A DNA stretch of 57,539 bases from Cupriavidus neocaledonicus (GTDB lineage: Bacteria; Pseudomonadota; Gammaproteobacteria; Burkholderiales; Burkholderiaceae), in the NCBI RefSeq assembly GCF_000372525.1, contig NZ_AQUR01000088.1, positions 57,678 through 115,216 of the forward strand. The letters are read 5' to 3'. Under the pieces are notes generated by a model. The model worked only from the letters and a program-made list of their open reading frames with translations, ran no database searches and was not told the DNA's origin. The position numbers were made by a program, and so were the translations under genes. Below, one piece after another: positions 19,126-30,107 of this stretch. Within the stretch, counting starts at the first letter, position 1. Every line of letters begins with the position of its first letter.

Positions 19126-20034
19126 ATGGCAGAGATCGCCGCGGCCGGCTATCGCGGCCGCTTCGCGCCCTCGCCCACCGGGCCGCTGCACATGGGCTCG
19201 CTGGTGACCGCGCTGGCCAGCTGGCTGGACGCGCGCGCGCATGGCGGGCAATGGCTGGTGCGCATCGAGGACATCGACACGCCGCGCTGCGTGCGCGACG
19301 CGGACCACGACATCCTGCGCACGCTCGCGCGCGTCGGCATGACGCCCGACGAGCCACCGGTGTGGCAGAGCCGGCGCGAGCCGCACTATGCCGAGGCGCT
19401 GCGCCGGCTCGATGCCGCGGGGCAGCTCTACCCGTGCGGCTGCTCGCGCAAGGAGATCGCCGATTCGCTGGTGCACGTACGCGAGCGCCACCAGACCCTG
19501 GGCTATCCCGGCACCTGCCGCCACGGCCTGAACGGCAAGCTGCCGCGCGCATGGCGCGTGCGCGTGCCGGACGGGCCCGCCGCCATCGTGTGTTTCGACG
19601 ACCGCTGGCAGGGGCGCCAGTGCCAGAACCTGGAAACCGAGCTGGGCGACTTCGTACTGCGCCGCGCCGACGGGCTGTGGGCCTACCAGCTGGCGGTGGT
19701 GGTCGACGACGGCCTGCAGGGCATCACGCATATCGTGCGCGGCGCCGACCTGCTCGACTCCACGCCGCGCCAGATCCACCTGCAGCACTTGCTGGGCCTG
19801 CCCACGCCGGCCTACCTGCACGTGCCGGTGGTGGTCAACCAGCTGGGGGAGAAGCTCAGCAAGCAGAGCGGCGCGCAGCCGATCGACACCAGCGCGCCGC
19901 TGGATGCGTTGCGCGAGGCCGGTGCCCACCTGGGACTGTCGAATCCCGCCGGCACGGTCCAGGACTGGCTGGCGCGGGCCACCGACGGCTGGCGCGAGCG
20001 GCTGGCCACACTGCCGTTGCCGGCACAGATCTAG
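19126..20034 (+). CDS. gluQ: Glutamyl-Q tRNA(Asp) synthetase
   Basis: 302 residues. Class I motifs [13 protein letters not shown] (HIGH-like) and KLSKQ (KMSKS-like); a zinc site from CGC in YPCGCSRKE plus the later Cys in GTCRHG. Lacks the anticodon-binding domain, as expected for GluQRS, which glutamylates queuosine on tRNA(Asp). Starts 10 bp after the LysR stop. Confidence 0.93.
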   Translation: MAEIAAAGYRGRFAPSPTGPLHMGSLVTALASWLDARAHGGQWLVRIEDIDTPRCVRDADHDILRTLARVGMTPDEPPVWQSRREPHYAEALRRLDAAGQLYPCGCSRKEIADSLVHVRERHQTLGYPGTCRHGLNGKLPRAWRVRVPDGPAAIVCFDDRWQGRQCQNLETELGDFVLRRADGLWAYQLAVVVDDGLQGITHIVRGADLLDSTPRQIHLQHLLGLPTPAYLHVPVVVNQLGEKLSKQSGAQPIDTSAPLDALREAGAHLGLSNPAGTVQDWLARATDGWRERLATLPLPAQI

Positions 20035-20040
20035 AGCCGC

Positions 20041-20072
20041 AAAAAAACAAATGGCCCGCGCAAGCGGGCCAT
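20041..20072 (-). terminator. Terminator of the second DEAD-box helicase gene
   Basis: Stem ATGGCCCGC/GCGGGCCAT with a GCAA loop; on the minus strand it is followed by a T-rich run (complement of the A7 at 20041-20047). Confidence 0.75.
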
Positions 20073-20094
20073 GCTCTGCAAGACGCCGATCCGT

Positions 20095-21597
<1,503 letters not shown>

Positions 21598-21920
21598 GGG
21601 TATCGGTATTGGCGGGAGGCGAACCCGGCACAAACGGATACGCGTCTGGAACTCTTCTCGCCCTGAATCTCGCCCGGCGCCGGTGGATCCGGCGCGGCCA
21701 TGCTGGCTACAGCATTTGGCCAAGAGAATCAAAGACTTAGATTTTAGCATCTCTGTCCGCGCAGTGGGCGCTCCGGCGCGGCCGTGCGGCGGGCGCGACA
21801 GGCCCGTGCCAGCGGCGGACCGAGGTGCGCATTGTCAAGACATTGTCATATCGGCCCTGCAAGATGCCGGCGGCGCGGCGGCCCTGCCGGCCCGCGCAGC
21901 TTCTTCACATCGAGACTGAC
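21598..21920. other. Intergenic region upstream of helicase and a small ORF
   Basis: No gene seen. Contains a candidate minus-strand -10 (21741-21746) and a direct repeat ATTGTCA at 21831-21837 and 21842-21848 (11-bp period), about 75 bp before the small ORF. Confidence 0.3.
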
Positions 21921-22070
21921 ATGGATTTCGAGCTGTTTCGCCAGACCTGCCAGCAATTCCTGCGCACCTCCAGCCAGTTCCTGGGACTGGCCGCGGCCGG
22001 CCGCGCGCTGCCGATGCCGACGCTGCCGACGCTGCCGGCCAGCCAGCCCCAGGGGCGGCAGCCCGCCTGA
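21921..22070 (+). CDS. Small hypothetical protein (49 aa)
   Basis: Short ORF with an amphipathic N-terminal helix (FELFRQTCQQFLRTSSQFLG) and a Pro-rich tail ending in PQGRQPA. The ribosome site is weak (GAGACTGAC). No family recognised. The helix is slightly reminiscent of phasin N-termini, but too short to assign. Confidence 0.35.
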   Translation: MDFELFRQTCQQFLRTSSQFLGLAAAGRALPMPTLPTLPASQPQGRQPA

Positions 22071-22105
22071 ACCGCAGCGGGACCGCCGGCCTGTCGTCCG
22101 CACGC

Positions 22106-23104
22106 TCAGTCGCCGCGGATGCCGTTGTCCTGGATCACCTTGCCCCACTTGCTGTAGTCGGCCTTCATGCGCGCGGCCAGCTGCTCCGGCGGCATGTAGG
22201 CGGCCACGGTGCCGGCGCCCAGCATCTTCTGCTGCACGGTCGGATCGGCGAGCGCCTTCTTCAGCTCGGCCGACAACGTCGCCACCACCTCTCTGGGCGT
22301 ACCGGCCGGCGCCAGCAGCCCGCCCCATGCGGTGGCATCGAAGCCTGGGAAACCCTGCTCGGCCACCGTCTTGACGTCCGGCGTAAAGCTCACCCTCTTG
22401 CCCGAGCCGACCGCGATCGGGCGCAGCTTGCCGGCCTTGATATGCGGCAGCGCCGCGATCATGTCCGAGAACATCATCGGCACCTGGCCGGCCAGCAAGT
22501 CCGCGATAGCCGGCGCGCTGCCCTTGTAGGGCACGTGCTGCACGTCGAAGTGGCCCAGGCTCTTCAGCAGCTCGGTCGACAGGTGACCGAAGCTGCCGTT
22601 GCCGGCGCTGGTGTAGTTGAGCGAACCCGGTTTGGCCTGGGCCCTGGCGATGTACTGCGGCAGGCTGGTTACGTCCGGCATCGCCTGGGGATTGACCACC
22701 ATCACGATCGGCAGGTCATAGGCCGCGCCGATCGGCGTGAAGTCCTTGAACAGGTCATAGCCCTTGCGGTTGATCAGGTGCGGCGCCAGCAGCGTGGGCG
22801 TGGCCAGCACCAGCAGCGTGTAGCCGTCGGCCGGGCTCTTGGCGACGTTTTCGGCGCCGATGGTTCCGGAGGCGCCGGGGCGGTTGTCAACCACCACCGG
22901 CTGCTTCAGTGCTTCACTCATCTTCTGGCCGATGATGCGCGCTGCGGTGTCGGTCGGCCCGCCCGGCGGGAACGGCACCACCAGCCGGATGGGCTTGCTG
23001 GGGTAGGTCTCGGCCAAAGCCGGTGCGGCGGCGAGCGGCAGCGTGGCGCTCAGGAGCACGGCGCCCAGGCGGCGCTGGAAGGTACGGCGGCTGGTGTTCT
23101 GCAT
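22106..23104 (-). CDS. Bug/TctC-type periplasmic solute-binding protein
   Basis: 332 residues. Signal peptide to about residue 31 (ends ALAE), then YPSKPIRLVVPFPPGGPTD, the hallmark of the Bug family, abundant in Burkholderiales. Binds small carboxylates for tripartite transporters; no TctA/TctB is nearby. Downstream of pct on the same strand, so the ligand might be a short organic acid; inference. Confidence 0.9.
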   Translation of the reverse strand: MQNTSRRTFQRRLGAVLLSATLPLAAAPALAETYPSKPIRLVVPFPPGGPTDTAARIIGQKMSEALKQPVVVDNRPGASGTIGAENVAKSPADGYTLLVLATPTLLAPHLINRKGYDLFKDFTPIGAAYDLPIVMVVNPQAMPDVTSLPQYIARAQAKPGSLNYTSAGNGSFGHLSTELLKSLGHFDVQHVPYKGSAPAIADLLAGQVPMMFSDMIAALPHIKAGKLRPIAVGSGKRVSFTPDVKTVAEQGFPGFDATAWGGLLAPAGTPREVVATLSAELKKALADPTVQQKMLGAGTVAAYMPPEQLAARMKADYSKWGKVIQDNGIRGD

Positions 23105-23278
23105 GGTGTGACTGTGTCCTGCGGTGAATCGCGGTTGAATCAGAATCGATGCGCGGCCCAGGCCGCGCCGGGATAAGGCGACTGCGCTTGCGTAACGTCA
23201 TGACAGATCTGGCGTGCCTCCTTGCGAACCGGTCATGGCCGGCCCGTCCGATGGAATGGTTTCCTGGTGCAGCGGCCG

Positions 23279-24907
23279 TTACAGCCGCATGGTGCCGGCC
23301 TGGAACAGCCGCGCATCCATCTCGCGCAGGTCGGGCGCCACCGCCACCGGCGTGGCGCACTGGTCGAGCACATCGCGCTGCAGATCGACGCCGGGGGCGA
23401 TCTCCACCAGCGTGAGGCGCGCTTCGCCGCCCTCGCCGGGGCGCATCTCGAACACCGCGCGTTCGGTGATGTACACCACCGGGATCCCAAGCGATGCCAC
23501 GTAGGGGCCGTTGAAGCTCAGGTGCGATACCTCCGGCACGATCTTCTTCACGCGGCCTTCGCGCACGATGCGCAGGCTGCCGTCACCGGCGCGCACTTCC
23601 AGGCCGCCCGCTGTCAGCGTGCCCATGAACACCACCGCGCGCGCGCTCTGGGTGATGTTGATGAAGCCGCCGACGCCGGCAATCAGCGCGCCCTCGCCTT
23701 CGCCAAACTTGCTGACGTTGACGTTGCCCTTGCCATCAAGTTCGGCCAGGCCGAGGATCGCCAGGTCGATGCCGCCGCCTTCGTAGAAGTCGAACTGCGC
23801 GGGCTGGTCCACCACCGCTTCCGGGTAGGCCGAGGCACCGAAGCTGAGGCCATCGGCGGGCGTGCCGCCGATGGGACCGGCTTCGACGGTCAGCGTGAAA
23901 CCGTGCAGCCCGGCCTGGTGCGCCAGCATCCCCACCGCGGCCGGCATGCCCACCCCCAGGTTGACCACGCGCGGCGCGCGCCGCGCCAGTTCCATCACCG
24001 CGCGGCGCTGCACGATGGTGCGCGCATCGAGCGGCCCGGCCTCGGGCGAGGGGCCCGCGGCATCTTCGGCAGTGCCCTCGCCCTGCCACGGCGTGACGTA
24101 GGCGGGGTTGAAGGCCTCGGCAAAGGTCATCTGGTGGTTGGCGGGGTTGTCGCAGACCACCACGTAATCGACCAGGATGCCGGGCACGTGGATGGCCTGC
24201 AGGATCTCGTGGTGATCGACCAGGCTTTCGACCTGCGCGATCACGATGCCGCCCGAGTTGTGCGCGGCCTGCGCCAGTGCCAGCAGTTCGTGGTGGAAGG
24301 CTTCGCGATGGGTGCTGAGGTTGCCGCGTGCGTCGGCGGCGGTGCAGCGGATCAGCGCGCAGTCGATCGGAAAGCTGGGGTAGAACAGGTATTCGTCGCC
24401 GCGGAAATCGACCGCATCGACCCAGCATGCCTTGCCCTCGGCAATGGCGCGGCGCGCGCGCTGGTTGACGGCGCCGCCGTGGTAGCGCGCGTCCTGCGCG
24501 GTGCGCGGATCGACAAAGGTGTGCAGGCCGATCCTGGTCATCACGCCGGGCTTGCCCCCGGCGATGGCGCGGTACAGGTGCGTCAGCACGCCCTGCGGCA
24601 GGTTGTAGCCCTCGCACTGCTCGGCCAGCGCCAGCGTGGCCAGCCGCGTGGCCGAGCGCCAGTGGCCGCCGACCACGGTCGCCGTCATGCCGGCGTTGCC
24701 GAAATGGTTGACGCCGCGCGCGCCGCGGTCGCCCTGCCCGGCCGAGTACACCAGGGTCAGGTCGCGCGGCAGCCCCTCCTGCAGGAAGCGCTGTTCCAGC
24801 GCCTCGGTCACGGCCTCGGCGTGGCCGGCGCCGACAAAGCCCGCGCTGGCCACGGTCCAGCCGTCCTGCACGAGCGCCGCCGCTTCGCGCGCGGTGATCA
24901 CCTTCAT
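23279..24907 (-). CDS. pct: Propionate CoA-transferase
   Basis: 542 residues, fused alpha/beta class I CoA-transferase. The catalytic Glu lies in TVEAGPIGGTP (about residue 342). The sequence closely follows the R. eutropha Pct I remember, which moves CoA between acetyl-, propionyl- and related acyl groups. Divergent from an IclR gene; the spacer holds a 26-bp palindrome. Confidence 0.92.
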   Translation of the reverse strand: MKVITAREAAALVQDGWTVASAGFVGAGHAEAVTEALEQRFLQEGLPRDLTLVYSAGQGDRGARGVNHFGNAGMTATVVGGHWRSATRLATLALAEQCEGYNLPQGVLTHLYRAIAGGKPGVMTRIGLHTFVDPRTAQDARYHGGAVNQRARRAIAEGKACWVDAVDFRGDEYLFYPSFPIDCALIRCTAADARGNLSTHREAFHHELLALAQAAHNSGGIVIAQVESLVDHHEILQAIHVPGILVDYVVVCDNPANHQMTFAEAFNPAYVTPWQGEGTAEDAAGPSPEAGPLDARTIVQRRAVMELARRAPRVVNLGVGMPAAVGMLAHQAGLHGFTLTVEAGPIGGTPADGLSFGASAYPEAVVDQPAQFDFYEGGGIDLAILGLAELDGKGNVNVSKFGEGEGALIAGVGGFINITQSARAVVFMGTLTAGGLEVRAGDGSLRIVREGRVKKIVPEVSHLSFNGPYVASLGIPVVYITERAVFEMRPGEGGEARLTLVEIAPGVDLQRDVLDQCATPVAVAPDLREMDARLFQAGTMRL

Positions 24908-24967
24908 CGCTGTCTCCGGTTCTGGTCGTACCGTCCCGCATCGCTGGCGGCACGCTTTCCGTGATTC

Positions 24968-24993
24968 GTTTTGCGAACATTTGTTCGGAAAAC
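24968..24993. promoter_or_regulatory. 26-bp palindromic operator between pct and iclR-type gene
   Basis: Inverted repeat with 12-bp arms (left GTTTTGCGAACA, right TGTTCGGAAAAC, one mismatch) around TT. It lies 61 bp before the pct start and 104 bp before the regulator start, as expected for an IclR-type operator. A TATCAT box at 24996-25001 could be the regulator's -10. Confidence 0.65.
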
Positions 24994-25096
24994 GCTATCA
25001 TACGGAGATGCCGCCGGTCGGCGCAAGCCCTCTGCGACGGCCTGGGCCAGCACGTGCCTGATCGTCCATGTAACGACCCTTCCCTGCCAGACCCCT

Positions 25097-25876
25097 ATGC
25101 CGCAAGCCGACACCGCCAAGAAGGAAGAACTGCTGGAATCGCTGAGCAAGGGCCTGGCGCTGCTGCGCCTGCTGGGCGCGGGCGCGGAGCGCCTGACCAT
25201 GCAGGAGGTGGCCGACCAGCTCGAGGTGACCCGCGCCGCCGCGCGCCGGCTGCTGCTGACGCTGGAACACAACGGCTACGTGGCGCAGGACGGCCGCCAC
25301 TTCGCGCTGACGCCGCGGGTGATGGAGCTGGGCTACGCCTACTTTGCCTCGATGAGCCTGCCGCAGATGGCGCGGCCCTACCTGCAGCAGCTGTGCGAGA
25401 CCCTGGGCGAAAGCTGCTCGCTGGGCGTGCTCGACGCCGATTCGGTGGTGCTGGTGGCGCGCGAGGAGCCGCGCCAGCTGCTGCGCGTCGACATGGCGCT
25501 GGGGCGGCGGATGCCGGCCTATGCGCATTCGCTCGGGCGCGTGCTGCTGGCCGGCCTGGAAGACAGCGCCCTGGAGGCCTACCTGGCCGGCGCGACGCTG
25601 CGCAAGCTGACGCCGTTCACGGTCAGCTCGCGCACCACGCTGGCGCGCACGCTGCGCCAGGTGCGCGCCGACGGCTACTGCGTGCTGGTCAGCGAACTGG
25701 TGGACGGCTACGCCGGGATCTCGGTGCCGCTGCGCGACCACGCCGGCAAGGTGGTGGCCGGGCTGGGCTTCAGCATGGTGCTGGGCAGCCGCGACCCCGC
25801 CCTGCTGCAAGCGCGCTTCCTGGCACCGCTGCGCGAGGCGGCCGCCCGCATCGAAGCCATCCTGCAGGCGCGCTGA
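25097..25876 (+). CDS. IclR-family transcriptional regulator
   Basis: 259 residues from the ATG at 25097. N-terminal winged HTH (LTMQEVADQLEVTRAAARRL) and C-terminal effector domain with the ISVPLRD segment. The next neighbour is pct, divergently transcribed, and it probably controls pct through the palindrome at 24968-24993. Confidence 0.9.
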   Translation: MPQADTAKKEELLESLSKGLALLRLLGAGAERLTMQEVADQLEVTRAAARRLLLTLEHNGYVAQDGRHFALTPRVMELGYAYFASMSLPQMARPYLQQLCETLGESCSLGVLDADSVVLVAREEPRQLLRVDMALGRRMPAYAHSLGRVLLAGLEDSALEAYLAGATLRKLTPFTVSSRTTLARTLRQVRADGYCVLVSELVDGYAGISVPLRDHAGKVVAGLGFSMVLGSRDPALLQARFLAPLREAAARIEAILQAR

Positions 25877-26252
25877 GCCGCGGCCCGGCCCAGGTAGAAA
25901 AGCCCCGCATGCCGGGGAAGGCAGCGGGGCTCAAGCGGTAGCGGGGCAATCGGTTCGACCACCCACGCCGTCGATCTTGGCGCATCGCGCCGGCGCGGGC
26001 ATCCCCCAAATGCGGGCCATTGCATGCGCCGTGGCGGGCAGGCCGCAGGCGCGCCCTGCAAAGCCAGTCAATCATGGCCCGGTCACACGCTTGCAGGAAT
26101 CCGGGTTTTCTCCGAGCGGGTTTTCGCCAGCTTCCGGTCGGCGGCCGGATGCGGTCTACTGGTCTCACATCGACGCCCCTGGCACCGCCCCCACGCCGGA
26201 TTGCCACCGCCGATGGTGCTGTAACACTAGTCCAATGACCGGGAGACAGACC
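25877..26252. other. Intergenic region without a recognised gene
   Basis: 376 bp. An imperfect hairpin (AGCCCCGC 25901-25908, GCGGGGCT 25924-25931) may end the IclR gene. Nothing else recognised. Confidence 0.3.
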
Positions 26253-26363
26253 ATGGTGACGAAAAAAGAAGAGGCTTTCGTACTGAAGAACCTCCTCGCG
26301 CTTGCCGCAGTGGAAACCCTGGGCGGCGCGATCGCCCTGGGCATGGTCTTCCACCTGATCTGA
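26253..26363 (+). CDS. Small single-helix membrane protein (36 aa)
   Basis: GGGAG lies 7 nt before the ATG. Basic/acidic N-terminus (VTKKEEAF) followed by one hydrophobic helix (LLALAAVETLGGAIALGMVF) reaching almost to the C-terminus. Good ribosome site and Cupriavidus-like codon use support a real gene. No family recognised. Confidence 0.5.
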   Translation: MVTKKEEAFVLKNLLALAAVETLGGAIALGMVFHLI

Positions 26364-26405
26364 GCCGCCGCTGCGGGCGCGCGGCCATGCCGGCGCCCGG
26401 TCCGA

Positions 26406-26759
26406 TCACGCCTCGACAATCACCTCGAAGCCGCCGAAGATCATCCGCTGCCCGTCGAACGGCATCGGATCCATGCCCTCCTTCAGCCGCGGGTCCGCCA
26501 TCGCCGCCTTCATGCCGGTGTCGCGCTTCTCGCGCGACGGCCACAGGATCCACGCGAACACCACGGCTTCATCGTCCTTGCGCTGGACCGCCATCGTAAA
26601 GGACGTGACCTTGCCTTCCGGCACATCGTCGCCCCAGCATTCCACCACCTGCAGCGCGCCATGTTCCTTGAACACTGCGGCGGCCTTTTGCGCCACCTCG
26701 CGATATCGGTCGCGGTTGGCCTGGGCAACGGCGAGCACAAAGCCATCGATATAGGACAT
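26406..26759 (-). CDS. DUF1428-family protein
   Basis: 117 residues. The ATG at 26759 is chosen because AGGAGG abuts the upstream ATG (26765) but is 6 nt from this one. Shows SYIDGFVLAVAQ, VVECWGDDVPEGKVTSF and DPMPFDGQRMIFGGFE, typical of DUF1428 (dimeric alpha-beta barrel). Role unknown. Confidence 0.85.
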   Translation of the reverse strand: MSYIDGFVLAVAQANRDRYREVAQKAAAVFKEHGALQVVECWGDDVPEGKVTSFTMAVQRKDDEAVVFAWILWPSREKRDTGMKAAMADPRLKEGMDPMPFDGQRMIFGGFEVIVEA

Positions 26760-26952
26760 GGGCATCCCTCCTGGTCAGGGTGATCGGTCGCGTCCGCCCG
26801 GACGCGAATACGTCTGACTACCATAGTCGATCGCCGCGGCCTCGGCGCGCGATGTGCTGCACGCGCGGTCTGCCTCGCCTATCATGGAGTCGCGCAAGCG
26901 CCGCCGCAGCCACTGCCCGGGGCGGCCGTGCACAGTAACTGGAGCCCCCCGC

Positions 26953-27462
26953 ATGACCCGAATCACCGATCCGTCCGGCGCCGAACTGTCGCAGCTCGAC
27001 CTGGAACTGCTGCGCCGGTCGATTGCGCTGTCCGACGAATCCAGGGCCCGCGGCCGCCATCCGTTCGCCGCGCTGGTGGCCGACGCGGCCGGCAATGTCA
27101 TCGCCAGCGCCGGCAATAATTCGATGCCGCCCGAAGGCGACCCGACCCAGCACGCCGAACTGGTTGCCGCCGCGCAGGCCGCGCGCGTGCTGCCGCCCGA
27201 ACAGCTTGCCGGTTGCACGCTCTACACCAGCGCGGAGCCGTGCTGCATGTGCGCGGGCGCGGTCTACTGGACCGGCATCGGGCGCGTGGTCTATGCGCTG
27301 TCGGAACACAAGCTGCTGGGGCTGACCGGCGACCATCCGGAGAACCCGACCTTCTCGCTGCCGTGCCGCGAAGTGTTTGCGCGCGGGCAGCGCAAGGTCG
27401 AGGTGGTGGGGCCGGTGCTGGAAGACGAAGCCGCGGCATCGCACGCGGGCTTCTGGCAGTAG
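26953..27462 (+). CDS. Nucleoside/nucleobase deaminase (cytidine deaminase-like)
   Basis: 169 residues. Zinc motif HAE (catalytic Glu) and PCCMCAGA, as in the CDA/guanine-deaminase superfamily. The TGDHPENPTFSLPCREVF tail suggests a free-base or nucleoside enzyme rather than tRNA adenosine deaminase. Substrate not certain. Confidence 0.85.
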   Translation: MTRITDPSGAELSQLDLELLRRSIALSDESRARGRHPFAALVADAAGNVIASAGNNSMPPEGDPTQHAELVAAAQAARVLPPEQLAGCTLYTSAEPCCMCAGAVYWTGIGRVVYALSEHKLLGLTGDHPENPTFSLPCREVFARGQRKVEVVGPVLEDEAAASHAGFWQ

Positions 27463-27472
27463 CGCGGTATCC

Positions 27473-27497
27473 GCCGTCCGCCTCCCGGGCGGACGGC
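27473..27497 (+). terminator. GC hairpin after the deaminase gene
   Basis: Perfect 10-bp stem GCCGTCCGCC/GGCGGACGGC with a 5-nt loop, but no U run. Confidence 0.4.
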
Positions 27498-27601
27498 ATC
27501 GGGAAGGCATCCGACCCTGTCATCGGCACGTCACCACGCCTTCCTACACTCGCCTGGCTCCGGCTCGCAGCAGCCGCCACCCCAACCAGCCAGGTGACTC
27601 C

Positions 27602-27796
27602 ATGCTTCCCCGCAGACTGCCCACCACCCTGGCCGCGATGCTGATCGCGGCGGCATTGCTCGCCGGCTGCGGCGGCGACGGCGGCCCCACCCTGTCGCCC
27701 ACTGCAACGTTGGCGCCGAGCGCCGAGCCGGTCAAGCCGGGACAGCCCGGCAAGCCGGACCAGCGCCCCGATCCGGTGATCCGCTGCGCGCCCTGA
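27602..27796 (+). CDS. Small lipoprotein
   Basis: 64 residues with a lipobox LLAGC at about residues 19-23, then a short Gly/Pro/Thr-rich mature part ending in RCAP. Located 38 bp upstream of the phospholipase C gene. Function unknown. Confidence 0.65.
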   Translation: MLPRRLPTTLAAMLIAAALLAGCGGDGGPTLSPTATLAPSAEPVKPGQPGKPDQRPDPVIRCAP

Positions 27797-27834
27797 ACCC
27801 CTCCGCCAGTCCCCACGCTCATTCCGACAAGACC

Positions 27835-30078
27835 ATGGTCTCTCGCCGCAATTTCCTGCAGGCTGCAGCCGGCACGGGTTTCGCCGCCGCCGCGCTGGCC
27901 GCGTTTCCGCCCAGCATCCGCAAGGCCCTGGCCATTCCGGCCAACAATGCCACCGGCACCATCCAGGATGTCGAGCACGTGGTGATCCTGACGCAGGAGA
28001 ACCGCTCCTTCGACCACTACTTCGGCACGCTGCGCGGCGTGCGCGGCTTCGGCGACCGCTTTACCATCCCGCTGCCCGGCGCGCGCCAGGTATGGCAGCA
28101 ACAGCGCGCCAGCGGCGCGGTGCTGACGCCCTACCACCTCGACGGTACCAGCAACAACGCGCAGCGCGCCGCCGGCACCCCGCACGCGTGGCTCGACAGC
28201 CAGCAGGCCTGGGACCACGGCCGCATGGCCAACTGGCCGACGTACAAGACCAGCACGTCGATGGGCTACGTCAGGGAACAGGAAATCCCGTTCCAGTTCG
28301 CGCTGGCCAACGCCTTCACGCTGTGCGACGCGTACCACTGCTCGATGCATACCGGCACTGATGCCAACCGCGCCTTCCACCTGACCGGCACCAACGGCCC
28401 GACCGCGGCCAACGTCGCCTTCGTCAACAACGAGTGGGACGCGATCGACGGGCTGCCGGCCTCGGCCAACACCGGCTACACCTGGAAGACCTATGCCGAG
28501 CGCCTGGAAGACGCCGGCATCAGCTGGATCTGCTACCAGAACATGCCGGACGAATGGGGCGACAACATGCTGGGCGCGTTCCAGCAGTTCCGCAAGGCCA
28601 ACCTGGCGTCGGGCTATCCGGTCTCCAGCGGCGGCGCGCCGGGCGCGCCCTATGCCGACACCGGCCAGCCGCTGCCGTACCACGCCTACGATGCCGCCAC
28701 CGACAATCCCGGCAACCCGCTCTACAAGGGCGTGGCCAACACCCTGCCCGGCACCCGCCCCGACGAGTATCTCGATGCCTTCCGCCGCGACATCCGCGAA
28801 GGCCGGCTGCCGCAGGTGTCGTGGATCAACGCGCCGTCGATCTACTGCGAGCATCCCGGGCCCTCCAGCCCGGTGCAGGGCGCCTGGTTCCTGCAGGAGG
28901 TGCTGGACGCGCTGACCGCGGTGCCCGAGGTCTGGAGCAAGACCGTGCTGCTGGTCAACTTCGACGAGAACGACGGCTATTTCGACCACGTGCCATCGCC
29001 CTCGGCGCCGTCGCTGAATCCCGACCAGACCTTCGCCGGCAAGTCGACGCTGAGCGATGCCGAGATGCAGGCCGAGTACTTCAACCAGCCGGCGCCGCCG
29101 GGCAGCCGGACCCAGCCCGCGGCGGACGGCCGCGTCTACGGCCCGGGGCCGCGCGTGCCGCTGTACGTGATCTCGCCGTGGAGCCGCGGCGGCTGGGTCA
29201 ACTCGCAGGTGTTCGACCACACCTCCGTGCTGCGCTTCCTGGAGGCGCGCTTCGGCGTGGCCGAGCCCCATATCAGCCCGTTCCGCCGCGCCGTGTGCGG
29301 CGACCTGACCAGCGCCTTCAACTTCAGCACGCCCAACAACGAGGCGCTGCCCACGCTCGGCGGCCGCACCACGCGCAGCGACGCCGACCAGTTGCGCCGC
29401 GCGCAGCAGGCCCTGCCCGCGGTGCCGCTGCCCGCCGACATGCAACTGCCGCAGCAGGCTGCCGGCACGCGCCCGTCGCGCGCGCTGCCGTATGAGCTGC
29501 ATACCAGCGCGCGCTGCAGCGCCGTGGGCCAGGTCGAACTGGTGTTCGCCAACACCGGCACGCAGGCCGCGGTATTCCACGTCTACGACCGCCTCCAGCT
29601 GGGACGCATCCCGCGCCGCTATATGGTGGAGGCCGGCAAGTCGCTCAGCGATACCTGGCATGCCTTCCAGGACAATGCCGGGCAATACGACCTGTGGGTG
29701 CTCGGTCCCAACGGCTTCCATCGCCATTTCCGCGGCGACACCCGCCGCATCGGCGAGACCGGCATCGCCCCCGAGATCCGCGTCTGCTACGACATTGCCA
29801 ACGGCGACGTCTATGTCGACCTGATCAATCCCGGCGACAAGGCCTGCCACTTCCACATCGAGCCGCTGGCCTACCGCGGCGATGGCCCGTGGAAAGCCAG
29901 CGTCGGTGCCCACGGCAGCAAGTCGCAGCACTGGCAGCTGGAGCAAAGCGGCCAATGGTATGACTTCGCGGTGACCTGCGACGCCGATCCGGCCTTCTAC
30001 CGCCGCTTTGCCGGCCGGGTCGAGACTGGCCGGCATACGGTGAGCGATCCGGCCATGGGGACCGCGGCGCAGGGCTGA
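27835..30078 (+). CDS. plcN: Phosphocholine-specific phospholipase C (PlcN type)
   Basis: 747 residues with a Tat signal (SRRNFLQ, then a hydrophobic stretch to about residue 33). The phosphoesterase block TQENRSFDHYFG is at 53-64, with later NFDENDGYFDHV and two C-terminal beta domains typical of this family. Hydrolyses phosphatidylcholine/ethanolamine outside the cytoplasm. The small lipoprotein upstream is likely in the same operon. Confidence 0.92.
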   Translation: MVSRRNFLQAAAGTGFAAAALAAFPPSIRKALAIPANNATGTIQDVEHVVILTQENRSFDHYFGTLRGVRGFGDRFTIPLPGARQVWQQQRASGAVLTPYHLDGTSNNAQRAAGTPHAWLDSQQAWDHGRMANWPTYKTSTSMGYVREQEIPFQFALANAFTLCDAYHCSMHTGTDANRAFHLTGTNGPTAANVAFVNNEWDAIDGLPASANTGYTWKTYAERLEDAGISWICYQNMPDEWGDNMLGAFQQFRKANLASGYPVSSGGAPGAPYADTGQPLPYHAYDAATDNPGNPLYKGVANTLPGTRPDEYLDAFRRDIREGRLPQVSWINAPSIYCEHPGPSSPVQGAWFLQEVLDALTAVPEVWSKTVLLVNFDENDGYFDHVPSPSAPSLNPDQTFAGKSTLSDAEMQAEYFNQPAPPGSRTQPAADGRVYGPGPRVPLYVISPWSRGGWVNSQVFDHTSVLRFLEARFGVAEPHISPFRRAVCGDLTSAFNFSTPNNEALPTLGGRTTRSDADQLRRAQQALPAVPLPADMQLPQQAAGTRPSRALPYELHTSARCSAVGQVELVFANTGTQAAVFHVYDRLQLGRIPRRYMVEAGKSLSDTWHAFQDNAGQYDLWVLGPNGFHRHFRGDTRRIGETGIAPEIRVCYDIANGDVYVDLINPGDKACHFHIEPLAYRGDGPWKASVGAHGSKSQHWQLEQSGQWYDFAVTCDADPAFYRRFAGRVETGRHTVSDPAMGTAAQG

Positions 30079-30107
30079 GGCAGCGGGCCCGCGCCGCCGC
30101 GCGTGGT

